NCBI GenBank assembly: GCA_016296415.1
Contig: JAEDJH010000001.1
Coordinates: forward strand, 1 to 61,198
Reading direction: 5' to 3'
Length of the DNA stretch: 61,198 bases
DNA from: Clostridia bacterium
Lineage (GTDB): Bacteria > Bacillota > Clostridia > Christensenellales > CAG-138
Below, in pieces: positions 24,573 to 32,593 of this stretch (positions are counted from its first letter, which is position 1; every line of letters starts with the position of its first letter). Under the pieces are notes generated by a model, which saw nothing but the letters and a program-made list of their open reading frames with translations, did not search any database and was not told the origin of the DNA. The position numbers and the translations under genes were made by a program.

Positions 24573-27218
24573 TTACGGTGTTACGGAATTACTGTTTATG
24601 AGGTTTTCGGGTGCGGCCGACTCCTTCTTCTCAAAATAGAAGGTTATAATATCCTCGATGGCAGGAACGCTCGAGCTTCCGGATATTCCGCACGGAACGC
24701 AGACGACAATTACTATCTCGGGATTTTCACGGGGGGCATAGGTAACAAACCACGACGTATTTTCAATATCGATCGGGTTGTTTCCCACCTGAGCCGTTCC
24801 GGACTTTCCGGAGATCATGTCGATGTATTTTGTTGTATTTCCGTCGTTATCGGTATATACCCGTTCCAGAAATTCCTGGCTGAATTTTCCCGCCGCAGTA
24901 CCCTGGTCCTCCAGTGAAACAACGCCCTTGAGTCCGCTCATAACCGCCTGCCAATATTCCTGCGGAGCGTCTATTTTGGCAAAGACCTCAGGCTCAGTTT
25001 GATAAACGGTCGAGCCGTCGTTTGCGGTAACCTTATCCACAATATGCACGTTGTAGACGGTCCCGCCGTTTACAAGTGCGGCAACGTAGCGGGAAACGGC
25101 GATTGGCGTAACGATACAAACTCCCTGCCCAATGCCGGTACGTATCGTCAGGTTATTTTTCCATTGTATTTCGTTTAGCATCGAGGTAATGTCACGAACC
25201 CATGATTTTGAACGTGAAATGCCCTCGGGGATACCGATTATGTCGCTGAGTATGCGTCTTACCTCAGAGCCCTTACCTGCAAGACCCGATCCGTCCTGCA
25301 GCTCCATAAGCCTCAGGGCGCACTCCTTTATCGCATCGTCGCTCGCCTCTTTGCCATATTCCTCGAGGTAGGCATAAAGGTTTTCCTTCAGGGCATTATA
25401 AACGTACCCGGGAAGACTGCTCTTTTGTTTGCCGAGCGAATATACGCCGTTTGAATAGGAAACGAGCGAATTGTCAAAAAGCACCCTCTGCCCTCCGATC
25501 GAACCGACCTCCTCACCGGTAAGCTCTATTTGTGTAGGGGAGCTGAGTCCGAAGGTATTTGCCCATTTATCAAGCTTTTCAATACCCAACCTGTTTGCGA
25601 CCTCAAAAAAGAAATAGTTGCAGGAGTTGGACAGCGCAAGCACTATATCCTGCTGTGCGTGCTTTGATGTGTTCTTCTGCCAGCACTCGGGAGCATTGTC
25701 CTTAATAAGCATGCCGTCCTCCTCGTAATAGTACGGGGATTCATCGTCGATTCTGGTATCAAGGGTTATTACACCTTCCATCAGTCCGGCCACGCCTGTT
25801 ACCATCTTGAAAACCGATCCCAAAGGATTTTTGGATGCTATTGCCTTATTTAAAAGCGGCGTATCAGAGGCCCCTGCACCGAGAAGGTAGTCATACTGTT
25901 CATTGGAAAGCCCCTCGACAAACCAGTTTGGATCAAACGACGGATATGATGCCATCGCAATAACGTCGCCGTTTGAAGCATCAAGCACAACCATTGCGCC
26001 CGTTGAGGCGAGATCAACTTCCTTATCTCCGTACTTTTCGCCGTCAACATCGGCTTCAAGCATCTCAAGCCCCTTTTGATTCAGCTCGTAAATAAGATCC
26101 GCAAGCGCCTGCTCAGTGCGCAGCTGATACGTTATGTCTATGGTGAGCATTACGTCGTTGCCGTTTGTCGCCGGTCTCGACGAGATCTCACGCACCTCGG
26201 AGCCGTTCGAATTGACCTCTATGACACGTTCACCCTGATGCTCGGTGGTTGCGCCCGTCAAATAGGACTCCATCGTCTTTTCAATTCCGGAAACGCCCAC
26301 ATAGTCGGTATATGAATAACCGCCCTCCTCGGTCTGGCTCTTTTGCATATAGCCGAGTATATGTGCGGCAGTCTCACCGTACGGATACACCCTTTTCGTG
26401 GTCTGCTGAGTCATCAGCCCGGGAAGCTCATCTTTAAGCATCTCTATCTGCGCCACGACCGACATACTGACATCATATGCAATCGTAACGGGCTCGTATG
26501 CCTTATAGTTGTTGAGGTTTATTTCCTGCCTTACGGAAATGACTTTTAATGCGTCTTCGGCGGACACCTCCTCGGGAATGAACCATTCCTCCCTCAGCTC
26601 CATGTACGCATCCTCCGCAGACTTCCATTTTTCCATACATTCACGCATTTTGGCGGCAATGTTCTGTACGAGCTGTTCCTCGCTTCCGCTGCGTTCATCC
26701 TTTTGCATAAGTTCCTTCATCCGTTGAAGATCGTCGTCATTCATCAGATGCTTTTTAATATTAAATCCCATGGCATCGCAGAAGTTTTTATAGCGATAAT
26801 ACGTGGCATAGGTACTTGTTACGCCCCAATCGTAATAAAAACTGCCCTGCTCGTCCATGCGGATATAAGAAGTATCGACAACCTTGCCTCCGCCGTCCTC
26901 GATTATCTTTATCGCATCCAAAAGTGCCTCGGTATATACAGAGTTATAATATGACGTTCTGTTGTTTCCGTCCCTTAGAAACAGCACGTTATAGGAATTT
27001 TCGCTGTACGCCAAAACTATGCCGTTTCTGTCAAGTATGCTTCCGCGGCTCCCCTTGAGCGTTATCACACGCTCCTTCCTCGTTTCGGCCTTCTCCGCCT
27101 GTGCCGCACCCTCTTTCAGCGTTACAACGCCAAGCCTGTATATAAGCGAGCACATCATCGCCAGCATGAGCACGCAGGTAATAACGTATCTAAATATGGG
27201 ACGTTTCGCTCTTTTCAT
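24573..27218 (-). CDS. mrdA: Penicillin-binding protein 2, elongation-specific transpeptidase
   Basis: Class B penicillin-binding protein of 881 residues for side-wall peptidoglycan synthesis. It has a cytoplasmic tail, one membrane helix (about 10-30), the RGSILDRNG pedestal motif, a large insertion (about 80-260), and the transpeptidase motifs SVFK (NPLGSVFKMVTG, near residue 470), SNS (LALSNSCNYFF) and KSG (ISGKSGTAQVG). The last is KSG rather than the usual KTG. It is longer than typical PBP2 because of the N-terminal insertion and an extra segment near 610-670. The start overlaps the mreD stop by ATGA, and the mreC-mreD-mrdA order is the classical elongasome set. Confidence 0.92.
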   Translation of the reverse strand: MKRAKRPIFRYVITCVLMLAMMCSLIYRLGVVTLKEGAAQAEKAETRKERVITLKGSRGSILDRNGIVLAYSENSYNVLFLRDGNNRTSYYNSVYTEALLDAIKIIEDGGGKVVDTSYIRMDEQGSFYYDWGVTSTYATYYRYKNFCDAMGFNIKKHLMNDDDLQRMKELMQKDERSGSEEQLVQNIAAKMRECMEKWKSAEDAYMELREEWFIPEEVSAEDALKVISVRQEINLNNYKAYEPVTIAYDVSMSVVAQIEMLKDELPGLMTQQTTKRVYPYGETAAHILGYMQKSQTEEGGYSYTDYVGVSGIEKTMESYLTGATTEHQGERVIEVNSNGSEVREISSRPATNGNDVMLTIDITYQLRTEQALADLIYELNQKGLEMLEADVDGEKYGDKEVDLASTGAMVVLDASNGDVIAMASYPSFDPNWFVEGLSNEQYDYLLGAGASDTPLLNKAIASKNPLGSVFKMVTGVAGLMEGVITLDTRIDDESPYYYEEDGMLIKDNAPECWQKNTSKHAQQDIVLALSNSCNYFFFEVANRLGIEKLDKWANTFGLSSPTQIELTGEEVGSIGGQRVLFDNSLVSYSNGVYSLGKQKSSLPGYVYNALKENLYAYLEEYGKEASDDAIKECALRLMELQDGSGLAGKGSEVRRILSDIIGIPEGISRSKSWVRDITSMLNEIQWKNNLTIRTGIGQGVCIVTPIAVSRYVAALVNGGTVYNVHIVDKVTANDGSTVYQTEPEVFAKIDAPQEYWQAVMSGLKGVVSLEDQGTAAGKFSQEFLERVYTDNDGNTTKYIDMISGKSGTAQVGNNPIDIENTSWFVTYAPRENPEIVIVVCVPCGISGSSSVPAIEDIITFYFEKKESAAPENLINSNSVTP

Positions 27219-27754
27219 CGCTCGTTACCACCTGTCATTTTCTGTACAACCTTTGTGACGGACGACTGTTCCTTCATGCCCCGTCTCAATATAATATGAA
27301 GCAGGACGCAAACGCCTGCCGTCAGCAGCACACACGGAAGTATATACGTTATCATCACCGCGATATATGAGGAAAAAACCGCTCCCGAAAGAAGCGCACC
27401 CAATGAAACGAGGCTCATGTGCAAAAATGAGCATACCGAGGCCACTGCCGCCGGAACGATAACGTTGTCGGCATAATACTTTTGGTAGAAAAAGCCTCCG
27501 AGCATACCTGCGACAATATAGCTTATTGCAGTAAGCCCAATGATGCTGTTAAACATAATATCGAAAAGCAAGCCGAAAACTCCACCTATGATTGCGGCGG
27601 TCTTTTGACCCATAAATATACCGATAGATACGGTAAGCGCAAGCATTGCGTAAGGGCGGAACCCGAAAAAGTTGAAAAGCGGAAAAACGGCGCTGTCGAG
27701 TAAAAAACAAACCGCTATGCTTATCGTCAGCCGAAGCGCTTTCATATCACTCAC
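27215..27754 (-). CDS. mreD: Rod shape-determining membrane protein MreD
   Basis: Polytopic protein of about 179 residues with five or six hydrophobic helices, small and weakly conserved as usual for MreD. Identification rests on its topology, the segment FNFFGFRPYAMLALTVSIGIFMG and its place between mreC and PBP2. It may start at the GTG 27754, inside the mreC end, or at the ATG 27745. Confidence 0.85.
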   Translation of the reverse strand: MSDMKALRLTISIAVCFLLDSAVFPLFNFFGFRPYAMLALTVSIGIFMGQKTAAIIGGVFGLLFDIMFNSIIGLTAISYIVAGMLGGFFYQKYYADNVIVPAAVASVCSFLHMSLVSLGALLSGAVFSSYIAVMITYILPCVLLTAGVCVLLHIILRRGMKEQSSVTKVVQKMTGGNER

Positions 27755-28589
27755 CGTCCTCCGCCGAAATGATGATTAGTACCTCCTCCAGATGTCCAAA
27801 ATCCACCGCAGGCTTTATTATCGCATTCACCTCGGATGATCCGTCAGCTGTCAGCATTACCTCGGAAACCGTGCCTACAACAATTCCCTTTGGAAAAAGG
27901 CCGCCATTGCCATCGGTCAAAATCACGTCACCCGGCACAAGGTCGCTTTCGGTCGGAAGGTAATAAAGCTCAAGCACGTTGTTTGCAGCGGAGGTTGACA
28001 TTACTCCTCTTGCCATAGCATAGTCCCTTGTACGCTCGACCATTACGCTGACGCTGGAGCTTGCGTCGATTATGCAGGTAACCTTTGCCCACGTGGCTCC
28101 CACCTCGGTAACGCGCCCGATAAGACCGGCGGAATTAACAACGGGCATACCTTTTTCAACGCCCTTGTTTCGTCCTGCGTTTATCGTAAAGGTTTCAAAA
28201 TAGGCGTACTGGCTTTTTCCGATTATCTGTGCGGCCACGGTTTCGGCATTGTCAAACGTTGCGGAATAGTTCAATAAATCCCTCAAGCGCTCGTTCTCCG
28301 CCCTGACGGTCTCGAGTTCGGACAGCATGGCCTCGTACTGTGCGATCTGCGCCTTAAGCTGCTCGTTTTCCTTGTCCGCATCGGTTGTATTGAACGTATT
28401 TTCAAAGAAATTTATTATGGAGGTGGACGCCTTGTATGAGAATGTCTGAATAGGCTGAAAAACCGAACCCACGGTACCCTCTATCCAAGTAAGGGTGCGC
28501 TCTCCGGAGGTGACAAGCGCAATAACAGCAAGTGCAATCACGGCTGCGATTGCAACCAGTATCGGCTTATTAAAAGAAATCTTCTTCAT
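27747..28589 (-). CDS. mreC: Rod shape-determining protein MreC
   Basis: One N-terminal membrane helix (about 10-28), a coiled coil (about 68-103, ENEQLKAQIAQYEAMLSELE) and the periplasmic-type beta domain (VVNSAGLIGRVTEVGATWAKV, GDVILTDGNGGLFPKGIVVG). MreC organises the side-wall synthesis complex with PBP2. Two ATGs are close: AGGAGG is only three bases from the one at 28595 and nine bases from 28589, so 28589 is preferred. MreB itself is not in the window. Confidence 0.93.
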   Translation of the reverse strand: MKKISFNKPILVAIAAVIALAVIALVTSGERTLTWIEGTVGSVFQPIQTFSYKASTSIINFFENTFNTTDADKENEQLKAQIAQYEAMLSELETVRAENERLRDLLNYSATFDNAETVAAQIIGKSQYAYFETFTINAGRNKGVEKGMPVVNSAGLIGRVTEVGATWAKVTCIIDASSSVSVMVERTRDYAMARGVMSTSAANNVLELYYLPTESDLVPGDVILTDGNGGLFPKGIVVGTVSEVMLTADGSSEVNAIIKPAVDFGHLEEVLIIISAEDGE

Positions 28590-28612
28590 GCCCATGCGCC
28601 TCCTAAATTGAT

Positions 28613-28641
28613 ATTATAAAGGCTTTTGCTGATTTAATCAA
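28613..28641 (-). promoter_or_regulatory. Promoter of mreC-mreD-mrdA
   Basis: On the minus strand TTGATT (28641-28636), a 17-base spacer and TATAAT (28618-28613), giving a leader of under 20 bases. A seven-base inverted repeat (AGGCTTT, AAAGCCT; about 28619-28649) encloses the -35 and may be the upstream terminator or an operator. Confidence 0.6.
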
Positions 28642-28709
28642 CTAAAGCCTGATAAACGTCACAAATTATTAAAAGTACCGCCAAGCTTTGGCATTAAAAG
28701 CTGCTGTGC

Positions 28710-30017
28710 TTACCCGATAACACGCTCCATGCCGTATGTTTTGGCTTCTTTCATGGCATATTCGATATCCACGCTCAGAAAAGCGCCGTTTTCATACAGT
28801 ATTTTCCCCTGCACCATCGTCAGGCAGACGTCGTTTCCTTTCGCCGCATATACCGCTGCCGATACGGGATCATAAACGGGCTGAATATGCGGCTTGTCAC
28901 AGTCAAGCATTATTGCGTCGGCATCCAAGCCTGCGCACAGCCTGCCGCACTCCATTTCCCTGCCCTGCGCCCTTGCGCCGTTTACGGTGGCAAGCTTTAA
29001 CGCATCGTACGCATTTATTACCGTGGGGTCGGAATTGATGCACTTTGCGATGAGCGCCGCAGCCTTTATCTCTTCAAACAGGTCATGCGAGTTGTTCGAG
29101 CAGCAGCCGTCTGTACCCAATGCAACGTTTACACCCTTGTCGACCATGCGCTTTATGTTGGCAAATCCGCTGGCAAGCTTCATGTTTGAAATCGGATTAT
29201 GGGCGCAGGAAACACCCTTCTCACGCATTATGTCATGGTCTTCCTCCTCTGCCCAAACGCAGTGTGCGGCAATAGTACGGCTGTCAAAAATGCCTTCGTC
29301 GTACAGCACCCGTGCCGGAGTTTTTCCGTTTCGGGTCCTGCATTCCTCGTGCTCCTTTTTTGTCTCGGACAGATGAACGTGCATAGTAAGACCGTATTTT
29401 TGCGCCAACTCCGCCATGCAGCTTCTTGCCTCCGTAAAAGAGGTGTATTCGCCGTGGATCGCCGCATCCGCACGAATTCTGCCGTTCGCCCTGCCGTGCC
29501 AATTTGTCGCAAGCTCGACCGTTTCCGAGATGCTTCTGTCCAAAGCAGGATTATAAGTGCCTTTATCAAGGGCCACGAGAGCATTCGACAGGGAAACCTT
29601 TATGCCCATTTTTTCGGCGATGGCGGCTATGCTCGGCTGATAAAAATACATATCGCTTATGGAAGTTGTGCCGAAACGAAGCATTTCGGCCGCACCGAGT
29701 CTGAATCCTGCGGCAACCGCCCTTTCGTCCAGTCTGCCCTCTGCCGGAAAAACCTTTTTGAACAGCCACTCGTCCAGTGTGTAGTCATCCGCATAGCCCC
29801 GCATGATGCTCATTGCGGTGTGGGCATGCGTGTTTATCAGCCCGGGCATAAGTATATTTCCGGCGCAGTTTTTAACGACCGTCGCTTTTTCAGTGCAGCT
29901 TCCCTCGCCAATGCAGGCGATTTTTCCGTCCGATACGCCAAGATAGCCGCTTTTTATTACGGGGCATTCGTCGGACATCGTGATTATGCAGGCGTTGACA
30001 AAAAGTAGATCAAGCAC
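28710..30017 (-). CDS. mtaD: Amidohydrolase, 5'-methylthioadenosine/S-adenosylhomocysteine deaminase type
   Basis: Metal-dependent deaminase of 435 residues of the ATZ/TRZ branch. Metal ligands and catalytic residues are visible: H64 and H66 (NTHAHTA), a histidine in HVHLSETKKE, a histidine in AAHCVWAEEED and the aspartate in ALGTDGCCSNN. Family members deaminate SAH, MTA or related adenosines, feeding methyl-cycle salvage. The downstream segment SNNSHDLFEEIKAAALIAK is typical. It lies directly after folT in the same direction (one base gap), so it is probably in the riboswitch-controlled transcript, which links folate uptake with one-carbon and methyl metabolism. The exact substrate cannot be read from sequence. 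Confidence 0.85.
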   Translation of the reverse strand: MLDLLFVNACIITMSDECPVIKSGYLGVSDGKIACIGEGSCTEKATVVKNCAGNILMPGLINTHAHTAMSIMRGYADDYTLDEWLFKKVFPAEGRLDERAVAAGFRLGAAEMLRFGTTSISDMYFYQPSIAAIAEKMGIKVSLSNALVALDKGTYNPALDRSISETVELATNWHGRANGRIRADAAIHGEYTSFTEARSCMAELAQKYGLTMHVHLSETKKEHEECRTRNGKTPARVLYDEGIFDSRTIAAHCVWAEEEDHDIMREKGVSCAHNPISNMKLASGFANIKRMVDKGVNVALGTDGCCSNNSHDLFEEIKAAALIAKCINSDPTVINAYDALKLATVNGARAQGREMECGRLCAGLDADAIMLDCDKPHIQPVYDPVSAAVYAAKGNDVCLTMVQGKILYENGAFLSVDIEYAMKEAKTYGMERVIG

Positions 30018-30018
30018 T

Positions 30019-30537
30019 TTATTTTTTCTCCGAAGCTAATGGAAATTTTACGAATTTTTGCATTGCAAGAAGCTTTATAACGACCACCTCTATCGGCAGC
30101 ATTATCCCAAACTTTATAAGCCTCGATGGCATTAATGCGGTCAAGGCGGCATCCTCGGTAATTATGTACAGCCACAGCGTATCGAGTATTAACGAAGAAA
30201 CAAGCAGGCTCAATCCTGCGGCCGCTATTATCCTCAAAAGGGTTTTTTCCTTGTTGTACAATATGAGTCCGAATATTACGCCGCCGATAAAGGCCGACAG
30301 CGTAAATCCGGGGAAATAAGGCCCTATCGGAAACAGTATCGCCCCGAGAAAATCCCCCAGCGCCGCTATACAGCCGGCAAATACGGGCCCGTAAAGCATC
30401 GCTGCTGTTACAACAGGCACAAAGGCAAAGCCGATTTTTACAATGGCAGTGCTTATCGACAGAAATCTTGAAAGCACAATTTCAATCGCCAAAAGCGTGC
30501 CAAGGATGACGATTTTTCTGATGTTGCTGTTTTTCAT
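30019..30537 (-). CDS. folT: ECF transporter S component, folate type (FolT-like)
   Basis: 172-residue membrane protein with about six helices. The segments LSRFLSISTAIVKIGFAFVPVVTAAMLYGPVFAGCIAALGDFLGAILFPIGPYFPGFT match the folate-family S components of energy-coupling factor transporters. The open frame extends 61 codons upstream, but that part overlaps the riboswitch and terminator; the ATG at 30537 has AAAGGGG in good position. A tetrahydrofolate riboswitch just upstream supports the folate assignment. The shared EcfA/EcfT module is elsewhere. Confidence 0.9.
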   Translation of the reverse strand: MKNSNIRKIVILGTLLAIEIVLSRFLSISTAIVKIGFAFVPVVTAAMLYGPVFAGCIAALGDFLGAILFPIGPYFPGFTLSAFIGGVIFGLILYNKEKTLLRIIAAAGLSLLVSSLILDTLWLYIITEDAALTALMPSRLIKFGIMLPIEVVVIKLLAMQKFVKFPLASEKK

Positions 30538-30563
30538 TGTTTGTTCCCCTTTGCCGCCCAACC

Positions 30564-30588
30564 AAAAAGCCGTCCCAAAAAGGACGGC
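30564..30588 (-). terminator. Intrinsic terminator of the folate riboswitch
   Basis: Perfect seven-base stem GCCGTCC (30569-30575) and GGACGGC (30582-30588) with a six-base loop, followed on the minus strand by TTTTT. It sits between the riboswitch and the folT ribosome binding site, so it is probably the expression platform. Confidence 0.85.
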
Positions 30589-30646
30589 AGAGGTCAGCTC
30601 AAGTAAATTGCAAACGGGCATATACCCTATCATACGACAAATTACT

Positions 30647-30749
30647 ATACAGCGGACGCAATACGATACCGCAAGCCGCATAAATCGGCTTTTCGTCATG
30701 GGGCAACTTCCCATCCCCACGCACTTGACGCATCGTACCTACTCTGCAT
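30647..30749 (-). promoter_or_regulatory. Tetrahydrofolate (THF) riboswitch
   Basis: Read on the minus strand, the leader contains the conserved blocks of the THF-I aptamer in order: AGAGTAG, then GCGTCAAGTG, GGGAAGTTGCCCC, GACGAAAAGC, GCGGTATCG and TTGCGTCCGCT. The closing helix ATGCAG (30749-30744) with CTGTAT (30652-30647) pairs with one wobble. THF riboswitches are known upstream of folT, folE, folC and fhs in Firmicutes. Here folT follows, with an intrinsic terminator between, which fits repression of folate uptake when reduced folate is abundant. Confidence 0.9.
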
Positions 30750-30767
30750 GTCGGGCAAAATCAATTT

Positions 30768-30796
30768 ATAATACATAAAACCGCCGACAAATGCAA
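30768..30796 (-). promoter_or_regulatory. Promoter of the folT riboswitch transcript
   Basis: On the minus strand TTGCAT (30796-30791), a 17-base spacer and TATTAT (30773-30768), about 12 bases before the first riboswitch nucleotides. Confidence 0.6.
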
Positions 30797-30828
30797 GTGC
30801 TTTTTCGTCGCTTCGGTAAAATGCTCTT

Positions 30829-30858
30829 TTGTAATAAAGCATGGTCAAAAACTATATA
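30829..30858 (+). promoter_or_regulatory. Promoter of the SPOR-domain gene
   Basis: TTGTAA (30829-30834), an 18-base spacer and TATATA (30853-30858), in front of a GGAGG site at 30882. Confidence 0.45.
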
Positions 30859-30892
30859 TATACAGTGACAAAATACCAATATGGAGGTTGAG

Positions 30893-31756
30893 ATGGAATA
30901 CAGGCGAAAACGCCGCAGCCACAGGCGGCAAAACACGGGTGGCATCGGCATACTGCTGACGTTCCTGGCGGTCGGCGCAGTTGTTTATCTTATTTGTGCA
31001 TCTCCTGTCGGCACATGGATAGCGCAGAACGTTGTAGCGCCCGTTTTCAGCGGCAGCGACACGAAAACACCCGCTTCCGACCTGCTTGCAGGCAGCAACG
31101 GCGCACAATCAGGCAGCCAGACTTCATCGTCAGTCAACGTGGCTATAAAACCGTTTGACACCTATATGCTTCAAATGGGCGTGTTTGAGTCGCTTGAAAA
31201 CGCCGAAGCACAGGCGGATATTCTGACAGGTCTCGGCGCTGCGGGCTATGTTTTCGAGGATGACGGCAGATACAGGGTCATCGCATTTGCCTACGGTGAC
31301 GAGGAAAGTGCCGCAAACGTCAAAAAAAGACTCATTGAGGACGGCTATGACTGCGCCGTATGCTTAAAATCCATCGAAGGAACCGAGCTGAGAATAACCG
31401 CCACAAAGGAGCAGGCGGATTCGATTTCAGGCAGTTTGAATACTCTTCAGGATGTAATGCAGCGCTTTTCGGAGCTGGTTATCGACTTTGACAGCAAAAA
31501 AATAGAAGGCGATGCGCTCAATGCCGAGGTCTCCGGACTCCTTGCGCAGGTCGATACATCGTTTGAGAGTATAGAAGCGTTTTCCGATAACACATCGGTC
31601 GCACCGATTGCAAAATGCTACGGTGAATTTAAGGCCTCTTTTCGTGATGTACTGTCGCAAGATTATAAAAGCACGGTAGATTTTTCGTCAAATATAAAGT
31701 ATAATTATATAAGACTTATCGATTCTTACCTAAAATTGATGGAATCGATGGGCTAA
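30893..31756 (+). CDS. Membrane-anchored SPOR-domain protein
   Basis: Basic N-terminus (MEYRRKRRSHRRQ), one membrane helix (about 17-40), a Ser/Gly-rich linker and a SPOR-like domain (about 90-165, beginning YMLQMGVFESLENAEAQADI). SPOR domains bind peptidoglycan lacking stem peptides at division sites or the spore cortex. The C-terminal 120 residues are helical and unassigned. Translation at 30881 would start inside the GGAGG site; the ATG at 30893 lies five bases after it. In sporulating relatives, proteins of this build are annotated as SpoIID- or CwlC-associated factors, but I cannot assign it further. It precedes the DRTGG cluster by 26 bases. Confidence 0.75.
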   Translation: MEYRRKRRSHRRQNTGGIGILLTFLAVGAVVYLICASPVGTWIAQNVVAPVFSGSDTKTPASDLLAGSNGAQSGSQTSSSVNVAIKPFDTYMLQMGVFESLENAEAQADILTGLGAAGYVFEDDGRYRVIAFAYGDEESAANVKKRLIEDGYDCAVCLKSIEGTELRITATKEQADSISGSLNTLQDVMQRFSELVIDFDSKKIEGDALNAEVSGLLAQVDTSFESIEAFSDNTSVAPIAKCYGEFKASFRDVLSQDYKSTVDFSSNIKYNYIRLIDSYLKLMESMG

Positions 31757-31782
31757 TAGTATGTATAAGGAGCTTTATCTGC

Positions 31783-32145
31783 ATGAATGCTGCCGAAGTC
31801 GCGCGAATTTTAGACGCAAAAATAATCTGCGGAGAGGACAGGCTTAACGATGTGGAATTTGATTCCGCATTCGGTTCGGACATGATGAGCGACGTACTTG
31901 CCTATGTCAAGCCGACCACCCTTCTGCTTACGGGCATGGTGAACCCTCATGTGATACGCACCGCCGAGATGCTCGACATCAAAGGCATCGTCGTCGTGAG
32001 AGGTAAAAGCGTTCCCGAGGAGCTGGTGGAGGAAGCCGAGGAGCAGGACATCATAATACTTGCCTCGGACGAAACGATGTACACCACCTGCGGCAAGATG
32101 TATGCAAGCGGCTTGCCCGGCTGCAAAAGGAGTGACATTGTATGA
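31783..32145 (+). CDS. DRTGG-domain protein (first copy)
   Basis: 120 residues matching the DRTGG domain found in Pta-associated and CBS-containing proteins: KIICGEDRLNDVEFDSAFGSDMMSDVLAY at the start and IKGIVVVRGKSVPEELVEEAEEQDIIIL in the middle. The domain is thought to be regulatory, perhaps ligand-binding; its function is not established. AAGGAG lies ten bases upstream. The stop overlaps the next gene by ATGA. It opens a five-gene set (DRTGG, ATPase, hydrogenase-like, DRTGG, PHP). Confidence 0.85.
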   Translation: MNAAEVARILDAKIICGEDRLNDVEFDSAFGSDMMSDVLAYVKPTTLLLTGMVNPHVIRTAEMLDIKGIVVVRGKSVPEELVEEAEEQDIIILASDETMYTTCGKMYASGLPGCKRSDIV

Positions 32146-32567
32146 GTATTTTGTACAAAGAAGCCTTTAATATTGAAAAGGGAGACTTTGCAACCGCCGG
32201 CGAAGCATCAAGCAAGATAAAGCGCACGCTGAAAAAATTGGGTGTGGAACCTACGGTGATTCGTGAGGTTGCCATTTCCTCCTACGAACTTGAGCTGAAT
32301 CTCGTCATTCACTCCCTCGGTGGTTCGCTGACGCTCGAGGTAGGAGACGATAATCTTTTGAAGCTCACCTCGAGCGACGTCGGTCCCGGCATCAAGGATA
32401 TATCGCTCGCCATGAAGGAGGGCTATTCCACCGCACCGGAGAGTGTCCGCATGATGGGCTTTGGTGCTGGCATGGGGCTTCCGAACATTAAGCGCCACAG
32501 CCACAGGTTTGGCATAGAGTCGGAATACGGGAAAGGCACGGTCATTACCTGCGAATATGATATATAG
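32142..32567 (+). CDS. Anti-sigma-type GHKL ATPase protein
   Basis: 141 residues with the RsbW/SpoIIAB-like ATP-binding fold: N-box REVAISSYELELNLVIHS, G1 box SSDVGPGI and G2 region GFGAGMGLPNIKRHS. The usual N-box asparagine is replaced within YELELNL, although a later asparagine is present. Proteins of this class can phosphorylate or sequester partners. The cluster has no STAS-domain or sigma-factor partner, so the target is unknown. Here it probably works with the hydrogenase-like protein. Confidence 0.8.
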   Translation: MSILYKEAFNIEKGDFATAGEASSKIKRTLKKLGVEPTVIREVAISSYELELNLVIHSLGGSLTLEVGDDNLLKLTSSDVGPGIKDISLAMKEGYSTAPESVRMMGFGAGMGLPNIKRHSHRFGIESEYGKGTVITCEYDI

Positions 32568-32593
32568 TATTAAACACCCGACTGGAGGTCATT

